Shown here: positions 32,993 through 44,539 of the stretch, piece after piece
How positions within the stretch are numbered: position 1 is the first letter of the stretch
Layout of the letters: each line of letters opens with the position of its first letter
Assembly: GCA_017893485.1 (NCBI GenBank)
Contig: CM030366.1
Span: 53,462,568-53,526,567, forward strand
DNA: 64,000 bases
From: Hemerocallis citrina
Taxonomy: Eukaryota; Streptophyta; Magnoliopsida; Asparagales; Asphodelaceae
Reading direction: 5' to 3'
Notes under the pieces: generated by a model
Databases searched by the model: none
What the model was told of the DNA's origin: nothing
What the model saw: only the letters and a program-made list of their open reading frames with translations
Position numbers and translations under genes: made by a program

Positions 32993-34467
32993 TGTAATGC
33001 CCCGATTTTCATTTATGAAAATTATTTATTTTGCACGTAGTGTGCACGTGCAATATTTTTGGTAGAATTGAATCTATAATTATTTTCATTATGATGAGTA
33101 TAGATATTTATATATGTGCTCTTTAATCATTTTTATATAAAGCATTTTTCAAATAGACAAAAGCCTTTCTTTTTAAAGCCCAAATTGAATTTATTTATTT
33201 TCTTTTTATAAATTATTATTTTGGCCCATAAACTAAAGTCCATGAGCTATTCTTATTTTAAATACAACTTGTAATGTAGAATACATTTTAAAGATTATTT
33301 TATAATGTACAACTTTTGTTAAATGATGACAAATGCATGCACGTGCATTGCACGTACACGTGCAAATGCACCATACTTGTGCATGGCCGGTTTTGATCTT
33401 TGGAGGGAAAAGAAAATTTTCAAGTGGAGTCATGGGTGGTGGTTACTTGATCATGGTTGGTTATTGTAACTCCTCCTTGAATCCTAGCCCACTGTTTTCT
33501 AACTCCTAAGTTAATCCTAGCCTTCCATTTTCCTAAATTTTTAGTATAAATACCCCCCCTAGCCTAGTTATTCTTGTGCTAATTATTCCTCCAAACCTAT
33601 AGTTTAAAATACATTATTAGTAGTTTAGTAAGTGAGTTAAAAGATTGAGAGTTGAGTGGAGAATTTGTGCTTGCATCAACAAAGAGGAGAGGCCGGCATC
33701 AACAAGGGAGGCTCGGGTTTGACATTCTTGGAGCTCGTGTGCGCGTCGACGAGGAGGAGGATCGCTCTTTTGCCAAGGACATTTGTTTAGGAGGTGTTGC
33801 TAATTGTGTTTCTCTCCAATTAAGGTGGGTAATTTTCCGTATTTCTAATTAGGAAGCATGCTAGATTTGAATTAAAATGGTGATGCATGAAAAAGATTAA
33901 TAAGAGTACATTTTAATTGAAAAAAAAAATAGCTTATTGATTGATCGAAATGTTGGTATGCAACTTGTACGTGGTTCTATCATTAAATTTAAGTTGTGTG
34001 TAAATTGATTATAGCCATGGATTGTTTGAAGAAAACTTCATTATTAACATCAAGGACTATGTGCAAAAGTTAGTAAATTGACAATGTTGCTTTATGTGAT
34101 TGAATGGACTCGTGTGATAATGTTGTAATAGATGACTAAAAAGATATAATTTGTGTGTTGTGAAATGAATAAAAACAGAAAATTGATGTAGAGATTATTG
34201 AAATCAAAATTGGATAAGAAAGTCGAAAAAGAAAATGTGGTAGTAGTAACTTGCAATTTAACCAAATTGTATGAGGAATATATGTTTAATTATTAGAAAA
34301 ATTATTTTTGTATACTGGAGTATAATTTATGATGGGAATAGTCAAACTGGAAATTTACAGTAAGTTTAATAAGAGTAAAATCAAATCAGAGCTTCTTGAA
34401 CATCGAAATGTTCTATTAAACAGAGGAAATTAATTTAATTAAAGTTCGAGTTGTACTATGACAACTT

Positions 34468-34704
34468 GAGCATATAGCTCAAGCGGTCGGGATGCTCTTA
34501 TTTGCTACAGTGCTGTGCGGGTTTCCTCAGGGATCGATGGTTCGATTCCCAGTAGTACCACATATTTTGTTTCGTGTTTTTAAAAGATTAAATGAACTGC
34601 AGCCAATAGCACTTAATGCTCTCAGCGCTCTTGTATACCGCTGGCGCAAGTGACCTAGTGGTCTGTGCCTGTGGCTTGTTTCCCTGTGGTTGCTAGTTCG
34701 ATCC
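34468..34704 (+). promoter_or_regulatory. Paired tRNA-like modules in D LTR (best example)
   Basis: Module 1 has TAGCTCAAGCGG (34475-34486, A box) enclosed by a perfect 6-bp stem, GAGCAT (34468-34473) with ATGCTC (34492-34497). Its B box is GGTTCGATTCC at 34539-34549. Module 2 has GTGACCTAGTGG near 34650 and AGTTCGATCC at 34695-34704. Against 877-1090 the stem bases change but pairing survives in part. No acceptor stem is evident. Confidence 0.55.
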
Positions 34705-35469
34705 TTGGTCTCGGCCTGTGTTTAAGTTGTTGGAAAAAAAATATTTTTGGGTGTTTTGATGATTGAAAAATTATGAAAAAATTATGTTTATTATTCTAAA
34801 AATATGTGGGACTTATGAAAAATAATTTGGGAGTTATCAAAATAAAATAGAGTATATTTGTGAGAACAAATGTATAAATAGAACTATGGTTCTACATCTA
34901 TATTTCGTGGAGTTTATAATTCGCAAAGGAACTTGAAATAAAGTGCTAGAATGGAAGTATAATAAAGAAAGAAATTATATGTAGTGATGTGATGTGAATT
35001 ATTCTCATTGGAGAATAGTGTGAAAATTATGAAATGTGAATATTCATTTAGTGATGTAATTTTAATGTGGAAATGATATTTGATGAAATACATAAGGAAT
35101 AATTGAATTCCATGTATGGCTATGGACTCATGAATAAATTAGAAATCATGTTATTCGAAAAGAGAATGTTATTGAGCATGAAAACTCAAACATATGGATT
35201 ATGAATTGAAATTGAAAATTAGAGTGTAGTCAAACTCACACCGGCAAGTGAAAGTGATGAATAATTATGATTATTGATATTGAAAAGACCAGTTTGGGTC
35301 ATTGTGAAATGAAAGAAATAAGACCGGTAGTAGTGAGAGGGCTAACTCTAAGAGATTGATTTTTGTTCATGATTTCATTAAATTTAAGGATTTAGTACAT
35401 AGTGAAGAGGTGATGAAGTGAGAGAAAAACACAAGTATGAGAGCCTCGAGTCTGCGAAGTGGGTGTGAT

Positions 35470-35650
35470 TCACAGAATGCATGCTTGATGCGTCAAGACA
35501 TGGTGTGGGCACTACTCACAGAAGATCGGGATCTTGGCGACGCTTGTGGGATGTTTGGTGACTGCAAGAGGATCGTGTGCCATGAAGGAGGCTGAATTGC
35601 CACAGAATGCATGCTTGATGCGTCAAGACATGGTGTGGGATTCCCCTCCA
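35470..35650 (+). repeat. Direct duplication in D LTR minisatellite position
   Basis: CACAGAATGCATGCTTGATG followed by CGTCAAGACATGGTGTGGG occurs at about 35471 and again at about 35601, a period near 130 bp. The corresponding place in the LTR at 1-2644 (1845-2040) shows a more diverged form. Confidence 0.75.
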
Positions 35651-35726
35651 GGTTTTCTGTACACGAGCTTGTACTCATAGATCATCTAAGATACTTACCG
35701 TAGTTACAGTAGTAGATTAAGTCATG

Positions 35727-35835
35727 ACGAGGGATTGAACCCTACAAAGATGAAGAACGATTAAGAGGCTTGCCCTCGGACCTATGTAGTATGGGATGCA
35801 TAGAATCCGAACAAATGTCCATTAGTGTCATGTAA
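35727..35835 (+). repeat. Conserved LTR module (copy 4 of 7)
   Basis: Nearly identical to 2103-2210: GAGGGATTGAACCCTACAA, GAACGATTAAGAGGCTTGCC and CGGACCTATGTAGTATGGG. Confidence 0.7.
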
Positions 35836-36288
35836 TATAAATAATTTTATTAAGGACTAAGTGCACAATCACAACACGACATCATTAGGGTATTCCCTTT
35901 AGTTTGATATATGAAAAGTTTGTGTTTGTTAAATATGGAAAATGAGTTATACTATTTCCGGCATAGAGAGGATGACCGTGTATAATATTCGTCGGTTGAA
36001 TAAACTGACGTACCCACAGTTTTGTATGCAGGGTAATGACATGATAAAGATTAAAGAAGCACAGATGCTTAGAGATTATTCAAATGTTGATTATTCAAAT
36101 GTTGATGTACATTTATTTAAATGTTATAAATTTGCTTCCGCTGTACTATGTAAAGTGTAAAGTTCTCCTGTAACTCTGGTGTAAAGTGAAAAGTTCAAAT
36201 TTCCTTGTAAAATTGTACTAAATGAAGTGTAAAGATCCTGTGGAATTTCGAATTCAGTGCATTTTGGAATTCGGGGAGTTACACATCT

Positions 36289-36489
36289 TATATTTCGATT
36301 ATTTATATGTTTTTCGTTTTCTCAAAATGTGTTTTCATCATATTTTGAGCCAACTCAAATATTTATTTTAACCTCTGTGTTTTACGTATATTGCATGTGC
36401 TTTCAATACACATGTCGATTACGTATATTTTTTGTTACGTGAAATATCCGTAACATTATTGTTCTACGTATTTTGTATTTTTACTGTTT
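36289..36489. other. AT-rich unclassified segment, right of solo D LTR
   Basis: This segment contains several TTACGTATATT or TACGTATTTT repeats and a CACATGTCGATTACG stretch. With 32881-32992 it forms about 310 bp that separate truncated element 2 from the next LTR. I cannot classify it. Confidence 0.4.
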
Positions 36490-36595
36490 TCGTTATCCCA
36501 AATTAATTTTTAATATTTTTGCACGTGCATTGCACATAAAATTTTGTATGCATTGTTGTCCCTAAAATTTTCAAAGAAGTATTGCACATTTTTCT

Positions 36596-39500
36596 TGTCA
36601 CACCCCGCTTCCCAAAAAGGAATATGGAATATGGATACGTGACTAAGCCTAGCGAATGATTTTCATCATCCATAAGCTGTCAGGATCTTTACAATATTTC
36701 ACAAGAACAATCAGAGTAGGAAGCAAGAGAAGTCAACCACGTATGCATAAATGAGTCAATATACCAACAGGAATTTACTTAAAACAAAATTTAATAATCT
36801 CAAATAAACCAGATCTGAACAAGTCAATAATTTTGGGTCACATTGCCCAATACAAAATAATCCAAGTAACATATCTATTATTCAAATAAGCAACAGAAAA
36901 TAATAATAATAATAATAATAATAATAGCAAAACTCCAGCATCTAGAATCTCATATCACCTACTCCATTTGGCAGCTGATCTATAAAATCTACAATTTAGC
37001 AAAATTACTGGAAAAGGAAAAGAAAACAAAATGCCCGTCAATGCAAGTTATGGGCTGCTTGTAGTGCAGGCACAAGTACATGGGAAAGAATAAACTACAT
37101 AGCATGGAATAGATATGGCAACAAAATAGAACAACTAGCATGAATCATGAACAAAATCAAGTAATGAGATAACAGGTATATATATCATGCAACAGGTAAC
37201 AGGTATCATGCTAGAAAGTGAATATGTAACAAGTGTCAAGTAGAATGTACAGATAATCATGTAACAGGTATTATGTAACAGGTATCATGTAATAGGTAAC
37301 AGGTATCATGTCAGGTCAAGTCTTGTATTATTACTATTTAGGTAGCACTTCATGCGTCCCAAACTTTTACCACTTGGTTGGTACTTACATGCAAATTATG
37401 TTTAGACCTAGTGGTGGGTTTCTATAGGGCCGTGTACTCAGGCGTCAGGTAACCAGGTAACAGGCACGAATCACATAGTTGTAAAATCGTGGCAACAGGA
37501 ACAGGCATGAATCATGTAGTCATGAAACATGGCAACATGTAGTAATAACAGGCATGAATCATGTAATCATGAAATATGGCAACATATAATAATAACAGGC
37601 ATGAATCATCACGAATCATAGCAACATATATCACATAGTAATAACAGGCATGAATCATGTAATCATGAAGCATGGCAACATATAATAACAGGCATGAATC
37701 ATGTAATCATGAAACATGGTAACAGTTAATAGGAAATACGGCCCCCCTTCTGAGTACACATACCTATATTGTCCACTACTACGGTCTTACCCTTAACCCC
37801 AGCTTAATTATTTGTTATTATTATCAACAGGCATATACGTGTCATAAAACAGAGCAAGAATAACATGGCATAAACAGGTAACAGGTACAGGATGAAGGAT
37901 AAACATGTACAGGTGAAAGACAACTCATAAAAGGATAGAACAACAAAAATTCTAGTCCAGGACAGCAAGACAGTGCTGCACCAAATATGAAATTTCCGTT
38001 GCCAAAAACATGCAAATCTGGATCCATCAGAAAATCTGGAAAATAGACTCCCGGCCGAATCTAGTAGATATATATAAGTCATATGGTAATTCACAAAAAC
38101 ATAACTCAAAACAGATTTGTATCCTGAAAATGTGTTTAGCCAGAAATCAGAAGTTTGTATTCATACACAGGAAAACAACATAAAAATGTATTGCTTAAAT
38201 CCAAGAAAAATCTAATTCCCTAGTATGTTAAGTATTAGAATATAAAGTTCCAAAATTTTCCAACATAAATAGAATAGTGAAGTAAAATAAGAAAACAGCA
38301 AGATACGGTAGTTTTGTAAATCTGGAATCACAAATACTGCAATACTAAAACAGCAATATCTCACAAAATATAAATCGAAATCCAGATCCGTCAAAAGGGT
38401 GATAAAATAGATATATTAGTCTACAATTCATATTCACAAAGTTTTTATAGACAACAATTAGAATCAGGTCGAATTATGTATCTTTACTGAACAGCAAGAA
38501 AATTCTGCAAGTATAGTAGTTGTTTGCAAGTACAGAATAGTTTGTAAAGTTCGTTAATTAAATACACAAAAATTAGGGGTTAATCCCAATCAAGTCTAAT
38601 TGTAATCAGCAAAATATTTGATCAAAATATTATATTTAACATCAGTAGAAAAATAAATTACCATACAAAATGCATATAAAACTGGATCTGGGATTTTAGA
38701 CACATCTGTAGTAAAATAGTCATAACTCGCAACTTATAAATCGAAACTGAGATCTGTCAGAAAATCTGAAAAGTAGACAGAATTCTCAAAAATTCATATT
38801 CAAAAATAATTTTCATATACTGACCTTAATAGGGTCTATATTACTGAAAAAAATGGTGTAACAAAAAGACAGAAATCCTCCTCATGCATAAAATCAACAT
38901 AAATCATATGAAACACATTCAAATCATCAACAAACATAAAATAGGGTATACTAGGTATCCAAGCAACATGGTATAGTGTATTTAGCAAGTCTACAACAAG
39001 TATACTACAAGTAACACAACCAACCATATGATATCATATGAACAACATGCATTTATACAACAAGAAGTGGCCATCTCTAAGTTATTTCATGTCATATGTG
39101 TAATGAGGCAACTACGGGCGGGTCAACACAATGGAGACAAGATATAACAGGAGTTTTGCACAAGAATTGTCTCTAGAACACAACTACACTACAGGCGGTA
39201 TTTAGTACTTGTATTTGCAACAGAAATTAATACAAGTTACTTACCTTATATCCGATGCCGAAAGAGGAGCAAGAACAAGAATAACAGAAACGGATTCTCG
39301 GGAAACGAACTAAACGAACGTATCGAACATGAACCGCAAACACCAACCCAAACAATGAACCAAAACTCGAGATCACACACAACCATAAGAAAGCAAGGGA
39401 GGGACGGCGATGGGGATGACAGCTGTCGATGCTGCTATTTCTGATGCTCTCTGCGTCGGGCATCGGGGGAGAACAGCACCGCAGGGAGCACCGGGGGCTG

Positions 39501-40306
39501 GTGGTCGCTGCAATCAAAGGTCAAGGACACAAGAGGCCGAGGCCAATGTAGGAGGCACTGAGGTGACTGTTGGGGCTGCTGGCGTTTGCTGCGAGGTTGC
39601 GACAGGAAGGTGCGAGAGAGGCGGAGGAGCACAGGGTGGCTATGTCGAGGGCTTGCTGGGTCGGGATAAGATGGAGGCCGGGAGTAATACAGGGTGAAGA
39701 GGCAGTTGGGATGGGTTTAGAAGAGGTAGGGTTTCGGGAGGTATAGGGTTGAAGATGAATAGGTGGCTAGAGTTGAGAAGTAAGGGATATGAACAGGTGA
39801 ATATATATAGGTATAGGGTATTAGGGTTATAAGATGGCTGATGGTTAAAATGGGTGTAAACGGGTTTGGGTATAGGTAAATGTGTATAGTTTTTAATAGG
39901 GTTATTGGTTATTGGGTTTGGGTGTGAAGTAGGATAGTTGTTGGGTTAATATGATTATGAATAGGATTAGGGTATAATTAAATAGAATATCGTGTTTTGG
40001 GTACAAAAAATAAAAAGAAGTATAGTGATCCAAAAATAATGAGATGGGTATAAAATGGATAAATAAAATAGGACATGAACAATATAAAATAAAGAGGATA
40101 AAAAATACAAGCTCGATCAAACAGAGACGAACAATGGAGGACAATAGAATCAATAAGATCAAATAAAAGATGAGAAAAAATTTAAATAGATGAATATATT
40201 GAAAAAGAAGATCCAATACATGGTCCAAAAAGAGATACAATGAGAAAAATACACAAAAAGAAAAAATACACCAAAAAATACAGAAAAATGAAAAACTGGT
40301 GTTACA
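36596..40306 (-). mobile_element. Solo LTR, family B, inverted
   Basis: This 3711-bp unit reads TGTCACACCCCGCTTCCC at its left end (the reverse of GCGGGGC-TGACA) and GGTGTTACA at its right end. Flanks TTTCT (36591-36595) and TTTAT (40307-40311) fit a 5-bp duplication with one change. The empty site in the C LTR at 23790 reads CACATTTTTATTCTC. It carries an AAT microsatellite at 36899-36926 and the variant tandem block at 37180-37740. The frames at 37804-38109, 39227-39517 and 39410-39697 are chance. Confidence 0.88.
37180..37740 (-). repeat. Tandem repeats in inverted B LTR
   Basis: Oligomers GTAACAGGTATCATG fill 37190-37310. Units of roughly 50-65 bp with AACAGGCATGAATCATGTAA and TCATGAAACATGGCAACAT repeat about five times between 37500 and 37735. 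Confidence 0.7.
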
Positions 40307-41460
40307 TTTATTCTCACTTTATTTATTACTTTTTGTATTATTTTTATAAAAACCCATGGGCCTAACAAATTTTTCAAAGCCAACAAAATTTTAATTAAAT
40401 AAAAACCTGTACTACTTGTCGTGTAAAATACCCATTTTTTATTCAATAAAAAAATAAATAATTAAATTATTTGAGTGTACACATAGCACGTGCACGTGCA
40501 CACGTGCAATGTGCACACTCCAAGGGGAATGGCCGGCTGTTCTTGGAAGGTGGAGAGAGAGTAGTGGGGTAGTGGATTAGTGAGTGGGCAATTAGTTATA
40601 GAACTACTCTAATTATCTCTACTAATACCCTACACCTAGACCATTTCTAAACACTACAAAATTAATCAAAAACCAAGAGGATTAGACTAAGGTGTTTGCG
40701 GGTTGATGACTATTGGGATATTCAGTGGGATTTTGCTTGGCCTTTTGTAGATTTTGGAGCTCTTTTGAAGGGGGACTGCTACTAGGATACTCTTTTAATA
40801 GGTGGGTGTCTCTACTTACTTTCTAATTGTATATAATTCAATCTTAGAAAATTCATGTTAGAATTATAGATGTAATTTGAATTATTTAACCTCTAATGTT
40901 TTGTTTGATGCATATTGAACTGATATCTAGAAATTTATTAGTTGATGAATGTGGAAAAATGCATGTTAATGAAAAAATTGTAATGTAGAATTATGGTGTA
41001 GTTGAACTACAATTTATGTTAAAATATATCATATGATTGTCATGCAAAATTGTAGTATAATATGAGTAGATTTTGTAGATGAATTGCAAGTAAATTTAAG
41101 TTGAGTTTGATTTGAGTAGATTATAATTTTGGAGATAAATTTTCCCATCATTTTAAATAAAGTTAGAAATAAAAATATATACATGTTTTAGTAGAAGTGT
41201 TGGCAATTTATAAAAGGCATATTGTGTATGAAAGTTCTAAAAACCGCTATTTACAATTGTTGCGTATAGAATTACTTTATTATAAAAAAAATCAACATGA
41301 ATTCGTTGCTGGAATTTTAGAAATGTGTTATATGAACAAATAGATTTGATACAAATGATAAAAAACAATTTGAAGGAGTAAATTAAAATATAGGAATAAA
41401 CCGAGAGTTGAAATATAAAGTTTTTAACTCATATATGTTCAGGATTGATGCTTGGTCTTT

Positions 41461-41685
41461 GTGGCTAGCACGTGTGCCTTGCGCTAGGCACTGCCACGTG
41501 GCGTTGGGCGTCTCTGTGGTCTTGGGTTCGAGCCTGGGTGTGCTCTGTATTTTATAAAAAAAATTAAATAAGATCCAAAGAGGAATTTTCGACATTTAAA
41601 TGTTTCAGAACACTTTATACCTGAGGTGTGAGTTAGCTCATTGGTTTGGCATTGGTTTGGGTGCTGTTTGGCGCTGGATCGAGCC
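41461..41685 (+). promoter_or_regulatory. Paired tRNA-like modules in C-like LTR
   Basis: Module 1 has GTGGCTAGCACG (41461-41472), a GTGCC/GGCAC stem and B-box-like GGTTCGAGCC (41525-41534). Module 2 has TAGCTCATTGG (41634-41644) and GGATCGAGCC (41676-41685). The order and spacing match 24938-25160. Confidence 0.5.
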
Positions 41686-42916
41686 TGGGGGCTCGCTGTT
41701 GGGTTTTTAAAATTTTTTAATGATTCAAGCTTTGAAAAAGGGAAAAAACTTCTTGAAAATTTATTATAAAATTATTAGAACGATTTGGGAATTACTTCGT
41801 GCTATTCAAAAATTACTTAAAGAAATTTAAAGGGCATTATTTTATATGTTAGTTGAGTTGGAGTTTAATTTTAAAATAAAGAAGAAATTTATAAGATTGA
41901 GAATATCAAGAGTTGGTTTATAATGAAATTAAAGCAAAGTTTGAATTGAAAATAAAGAAATTCTAGTGATGATTTATAAAGAAGTTGGTACTAAAAATAA
42001 TAATTTAATTAAAGAAACGAGTTTTGTTTGAAGTATATATTAGTGTGAAAAGAGCTATAAATGTTCGAAAGTGATTAATTTTGAAGAAATGTGTTTCGAG
42101 AAAACTTTGGTAAGTGATTGGTTTGATTGGTTAACTAAAAAGTTGTCTATGAGAAATTCAATTTGAAAATTGTTATTGAATGAGTTATAATAGTTGAATA
42201 CTTTACGGATAAAGAGAATTGTTGAATAAAAGTTAAAATATTTATGTTGAGGTTGGATATAACCTATTTGATCTCAAGAGTGAGATGGTTGTTGGAATCT
42301 AGAGACTAGGCGAGACCCTAGAAACCGGCATTGTGAATAATTGAAATTTGAGGAGTAACCTGTGTGGGTTGACTCTCTCTTTGAGAAGTAGCCAGTGTGG
42401 GCTAACTTTCTCCTGTGTTGATTTAAGTCCGGTAGGGTAAGCTAGCTCTAGGTTGTGATGATTATAACTGTAACCCCCCGAATTCCAAATAACACTGAAT
42501 TCGAAGTTCCACAGGATCTTTACACTTCACTTCGTACAATTTTACAAGGAATTTAAAAACTTTATTTTAATAAAAATTACATCAGAGTCTTTTACATCAA
42601 CACGCAGCGGAATAAATAAAATACAACAATGATAAATGTACAACTGTAATAAATTTAGCATTTAAGTAATCATCATCAATAAATTCATCTTTATATCTTC
42701 TTGTAAACTCCAAGTCCTGCATATAAAAATGTGGGCACATCAATTGCTCACAACCGATGAAATATTATACATGGCCATCCTTGCTATGCCGAACAGTATA
42801 ATGATTCTTAAATACTTTAGCAAACACAAACTTGATCACAAACAAATCTCCAAAGGGACTATCCTATTGAGGTCGTGGGTGCTGTGCACTTAGTCCTTAA
42901 TACTGTTATTTAAATT

Positions 42917-43025
42917 ACATGACACTAATACGCACTTGTTCGGATTCTATGCATCCCATACTACATAAGTCCGAGGGCAAGCCCTTAATCGTTCATCATC
43001 TTGTAGGGTTTAATCCCTTACCATG
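42917..43025 (-). repeat. Conserved LTR module (copy 5 of 7, inverted)
   Basis: Read on the minus strand it gives AAGGGATTAAACCCTACAAG, TTAAGGGCTTGCCCTCGGAC and ATGCATAGAATCCGAACAAG. Confidence 0.7.
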
Positions 43026-43910
43026 ATTTAAACTACTACGGTAACTACGGTAAGTATCCTGGGTGTTCTATGAGTTACGAGCCCATGTCCAGGCACCCTG
43101 GAGACATTCCCATGCAATGACACATGACTCATCATGCAGGCATCCTGTGGTCAATTCACCTCCTACCATAGACGATGGCACCACCCGTAGTCACTAGACC
43201 ACCCCACAAGCGTCGCCACCGGGATGGTATCCTGGAGTAGTATCCACGCCCTATTCATGACGCATCATGAAGACAATCCTGTGAACACTCTCACACCGCC
43301 AATCTAATAGCCCTCATACTCATGTTTTTCTCTTACTTTCGTCATATCTCCACTATGTGTCTAGTCCTTAATTTTTGTTATTTTTAAAAGAAAATCATCA
43401 CAAAGAGCTAGCTTATCCTACCGAACTTAAACCAAAAGAAAAGAGACAGTCAGCCTACCTGGCTACTTCTCAAGAGATGCTCAACCCACACTAGTTAGCT
43501 CTCAAATTCATTAATAAAAACTTCTGGTTACTAGGGTCTCGCCTAGCCTCTAGATTCCAACAACTATTTCTTTCTAGAGATCAACAATATTTTATATTCA
43601 ATCTCAAAATAACATTTCCATTTCTTTTATTCGCAAACTCTTTCTCAAAACATTTCTTTTATAATCTCATAACACGACATAAGTCAATTTATCCTCTTTA
43701 TCAATTTAATCACTTATAACGTTGTATGTAACATCAAATAGTCTCAATCGTGTATTAAAACCATAAAAACTCATTAAGAAGAAAATCTAATTGCAATCCA
43801 ACTATTCATCTCTCTTTAATTATACAAGAGTCACAATTTTCATTATAAAAAATTACTTCTAATTCTTTTAATCGATAAACTCGAGTTCTTTAATGTAAAA
43901 TCCACTTTCA

Positions 43911-43926
43911 ATACTCCCAGAATATT
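43911..43926. repeat. LINE target-site duplication, left
   Basis: ATACTCCCAGAATATT is identical to 48686-48701. The 16-bp length fits target-primed reverse transcription. Confidence 0.95.
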
Positions 43927-44539
43927 CGAGGTCTGCACTGTCCTTCTAAGCAAAGGGCGGTTTTTGACCTTATATCCTCATCCCGCTGCGATCTTATCTC
44001 CATCCAAGAATCTAAACTGGAATCCCCCTCCCCTGCGATCTTACGTACTTTAGGTGGTTCCACTATCTCTAAGTGGATCTCACTGGACGCGATTGGTACT
44101 AGAGGCAGAATTCTTTTTGGATTCAAAGAGGCGTTCTTCTCGCTTATTTCTGTTCGACGTTTGAATTTCTTTTTAATTGCCCAACTCCAATGGACTATTT
44201 TCAACTGCCCGCTTACTGTTATCTCGGTGTATAGGGCCCTCCACTTCGGATAGACGCCCTCTATTCTGGAACGAATTCCTTTCGTTGCAACAGTATTCAT
44301 CTCATTTCGGTTTCTTTTGCGTGGATTTTAATGTCACTCGTTTTGCTTCTGAAAGGTCGTATTCAGGCTCTTCTTTTTCTCAATCTTGTCTTTTCAATGA
44401 CTGTATCCGTGACCTGCAATTATTGGACTTACCAATTTCCGGTAGGTCCTTTACCTGGTCCAACCAACGTGATTTCCCGGCATTTGCCAAACTCGACCGA
44501 TTCTTAGTGTCACAAGATTGGATGTCGCGTTTTCATTAG
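43927..44539 (+). pseudogene. LINE endonuclease domain (frameshifted)
   Basis: The N-terminal half is read from 43927 as RGLHCPSKQRAVFDLISSSR and CDLISIQESKL, typical of apurinic-like LINE endonucleases. A stop in this frame occurs near 44250. The C-terminal half is in the next frame as STSDRRPLFWNEF, FFCVDFNVTRFASERS and LPISGRSFTWSNQ, then FAKLDRFLVSQDW before the stop at 44537. This domain would nick target DNA. The frameshift lies near 44235. Confidence 0.85.

Larger units (their letters stand above)
32993..36283 (+). mobile_element. Solo LTR, family D
   Basis: This 3291-bp unit starts TGTAATGCCCC and ends TTCGGGGAGTTACA. Identical CATCT repeats flank it (32988-32992 and 36284-36288). 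No PBS or polypurine tract lies inside, so it is a solo LTR. It gives the full-length reference for the truncated LTR at 1-2644. It contains paired tRNA-like modules, a duplicated minisatellite unit (35470-35650) and the conserved module. Confidence 0.93.
36490..42468 (+). mobile_element. C-like LTR, interrupted and truncated
   Basis: The sequence after about 36490 (ATATTTTTGCACGTGCAT) matches 23690 onward in the C LTR. It is interrupted by an inverted solo B LTR and resumes at 40307, following C through TACACATAGCACGTGCAC, GGTGGAGAGAG and CTACTAGGATA-TCTT. Near 42300-42468 it resembles family A more (AAGTAGCCAGTGTGGGCTAAC). It ends where an inverted A-type LTR begins. It could be the 3' LTR of element 2, but divergence from 23674-26803 is substantial and the start is degenerate. 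Confidence 0.65.

Noticed and set aside
37180..37740. CRISPR-like array
   Set aside because: The units are degenerate minisatellite repeats without unique spacers, in plant retroelement DNA.
39227..39697. Possible secreted or Gly-rich protein frames
   Set aside because: They lie in the inverted B LTR, in opposite strands over the same bases, and correspond to the GC-rich segment of the other B LTR.
43908..44300. 130-codon minus-strand frame
   Set aside because: Antisense shadow of the LINE endonuclease.
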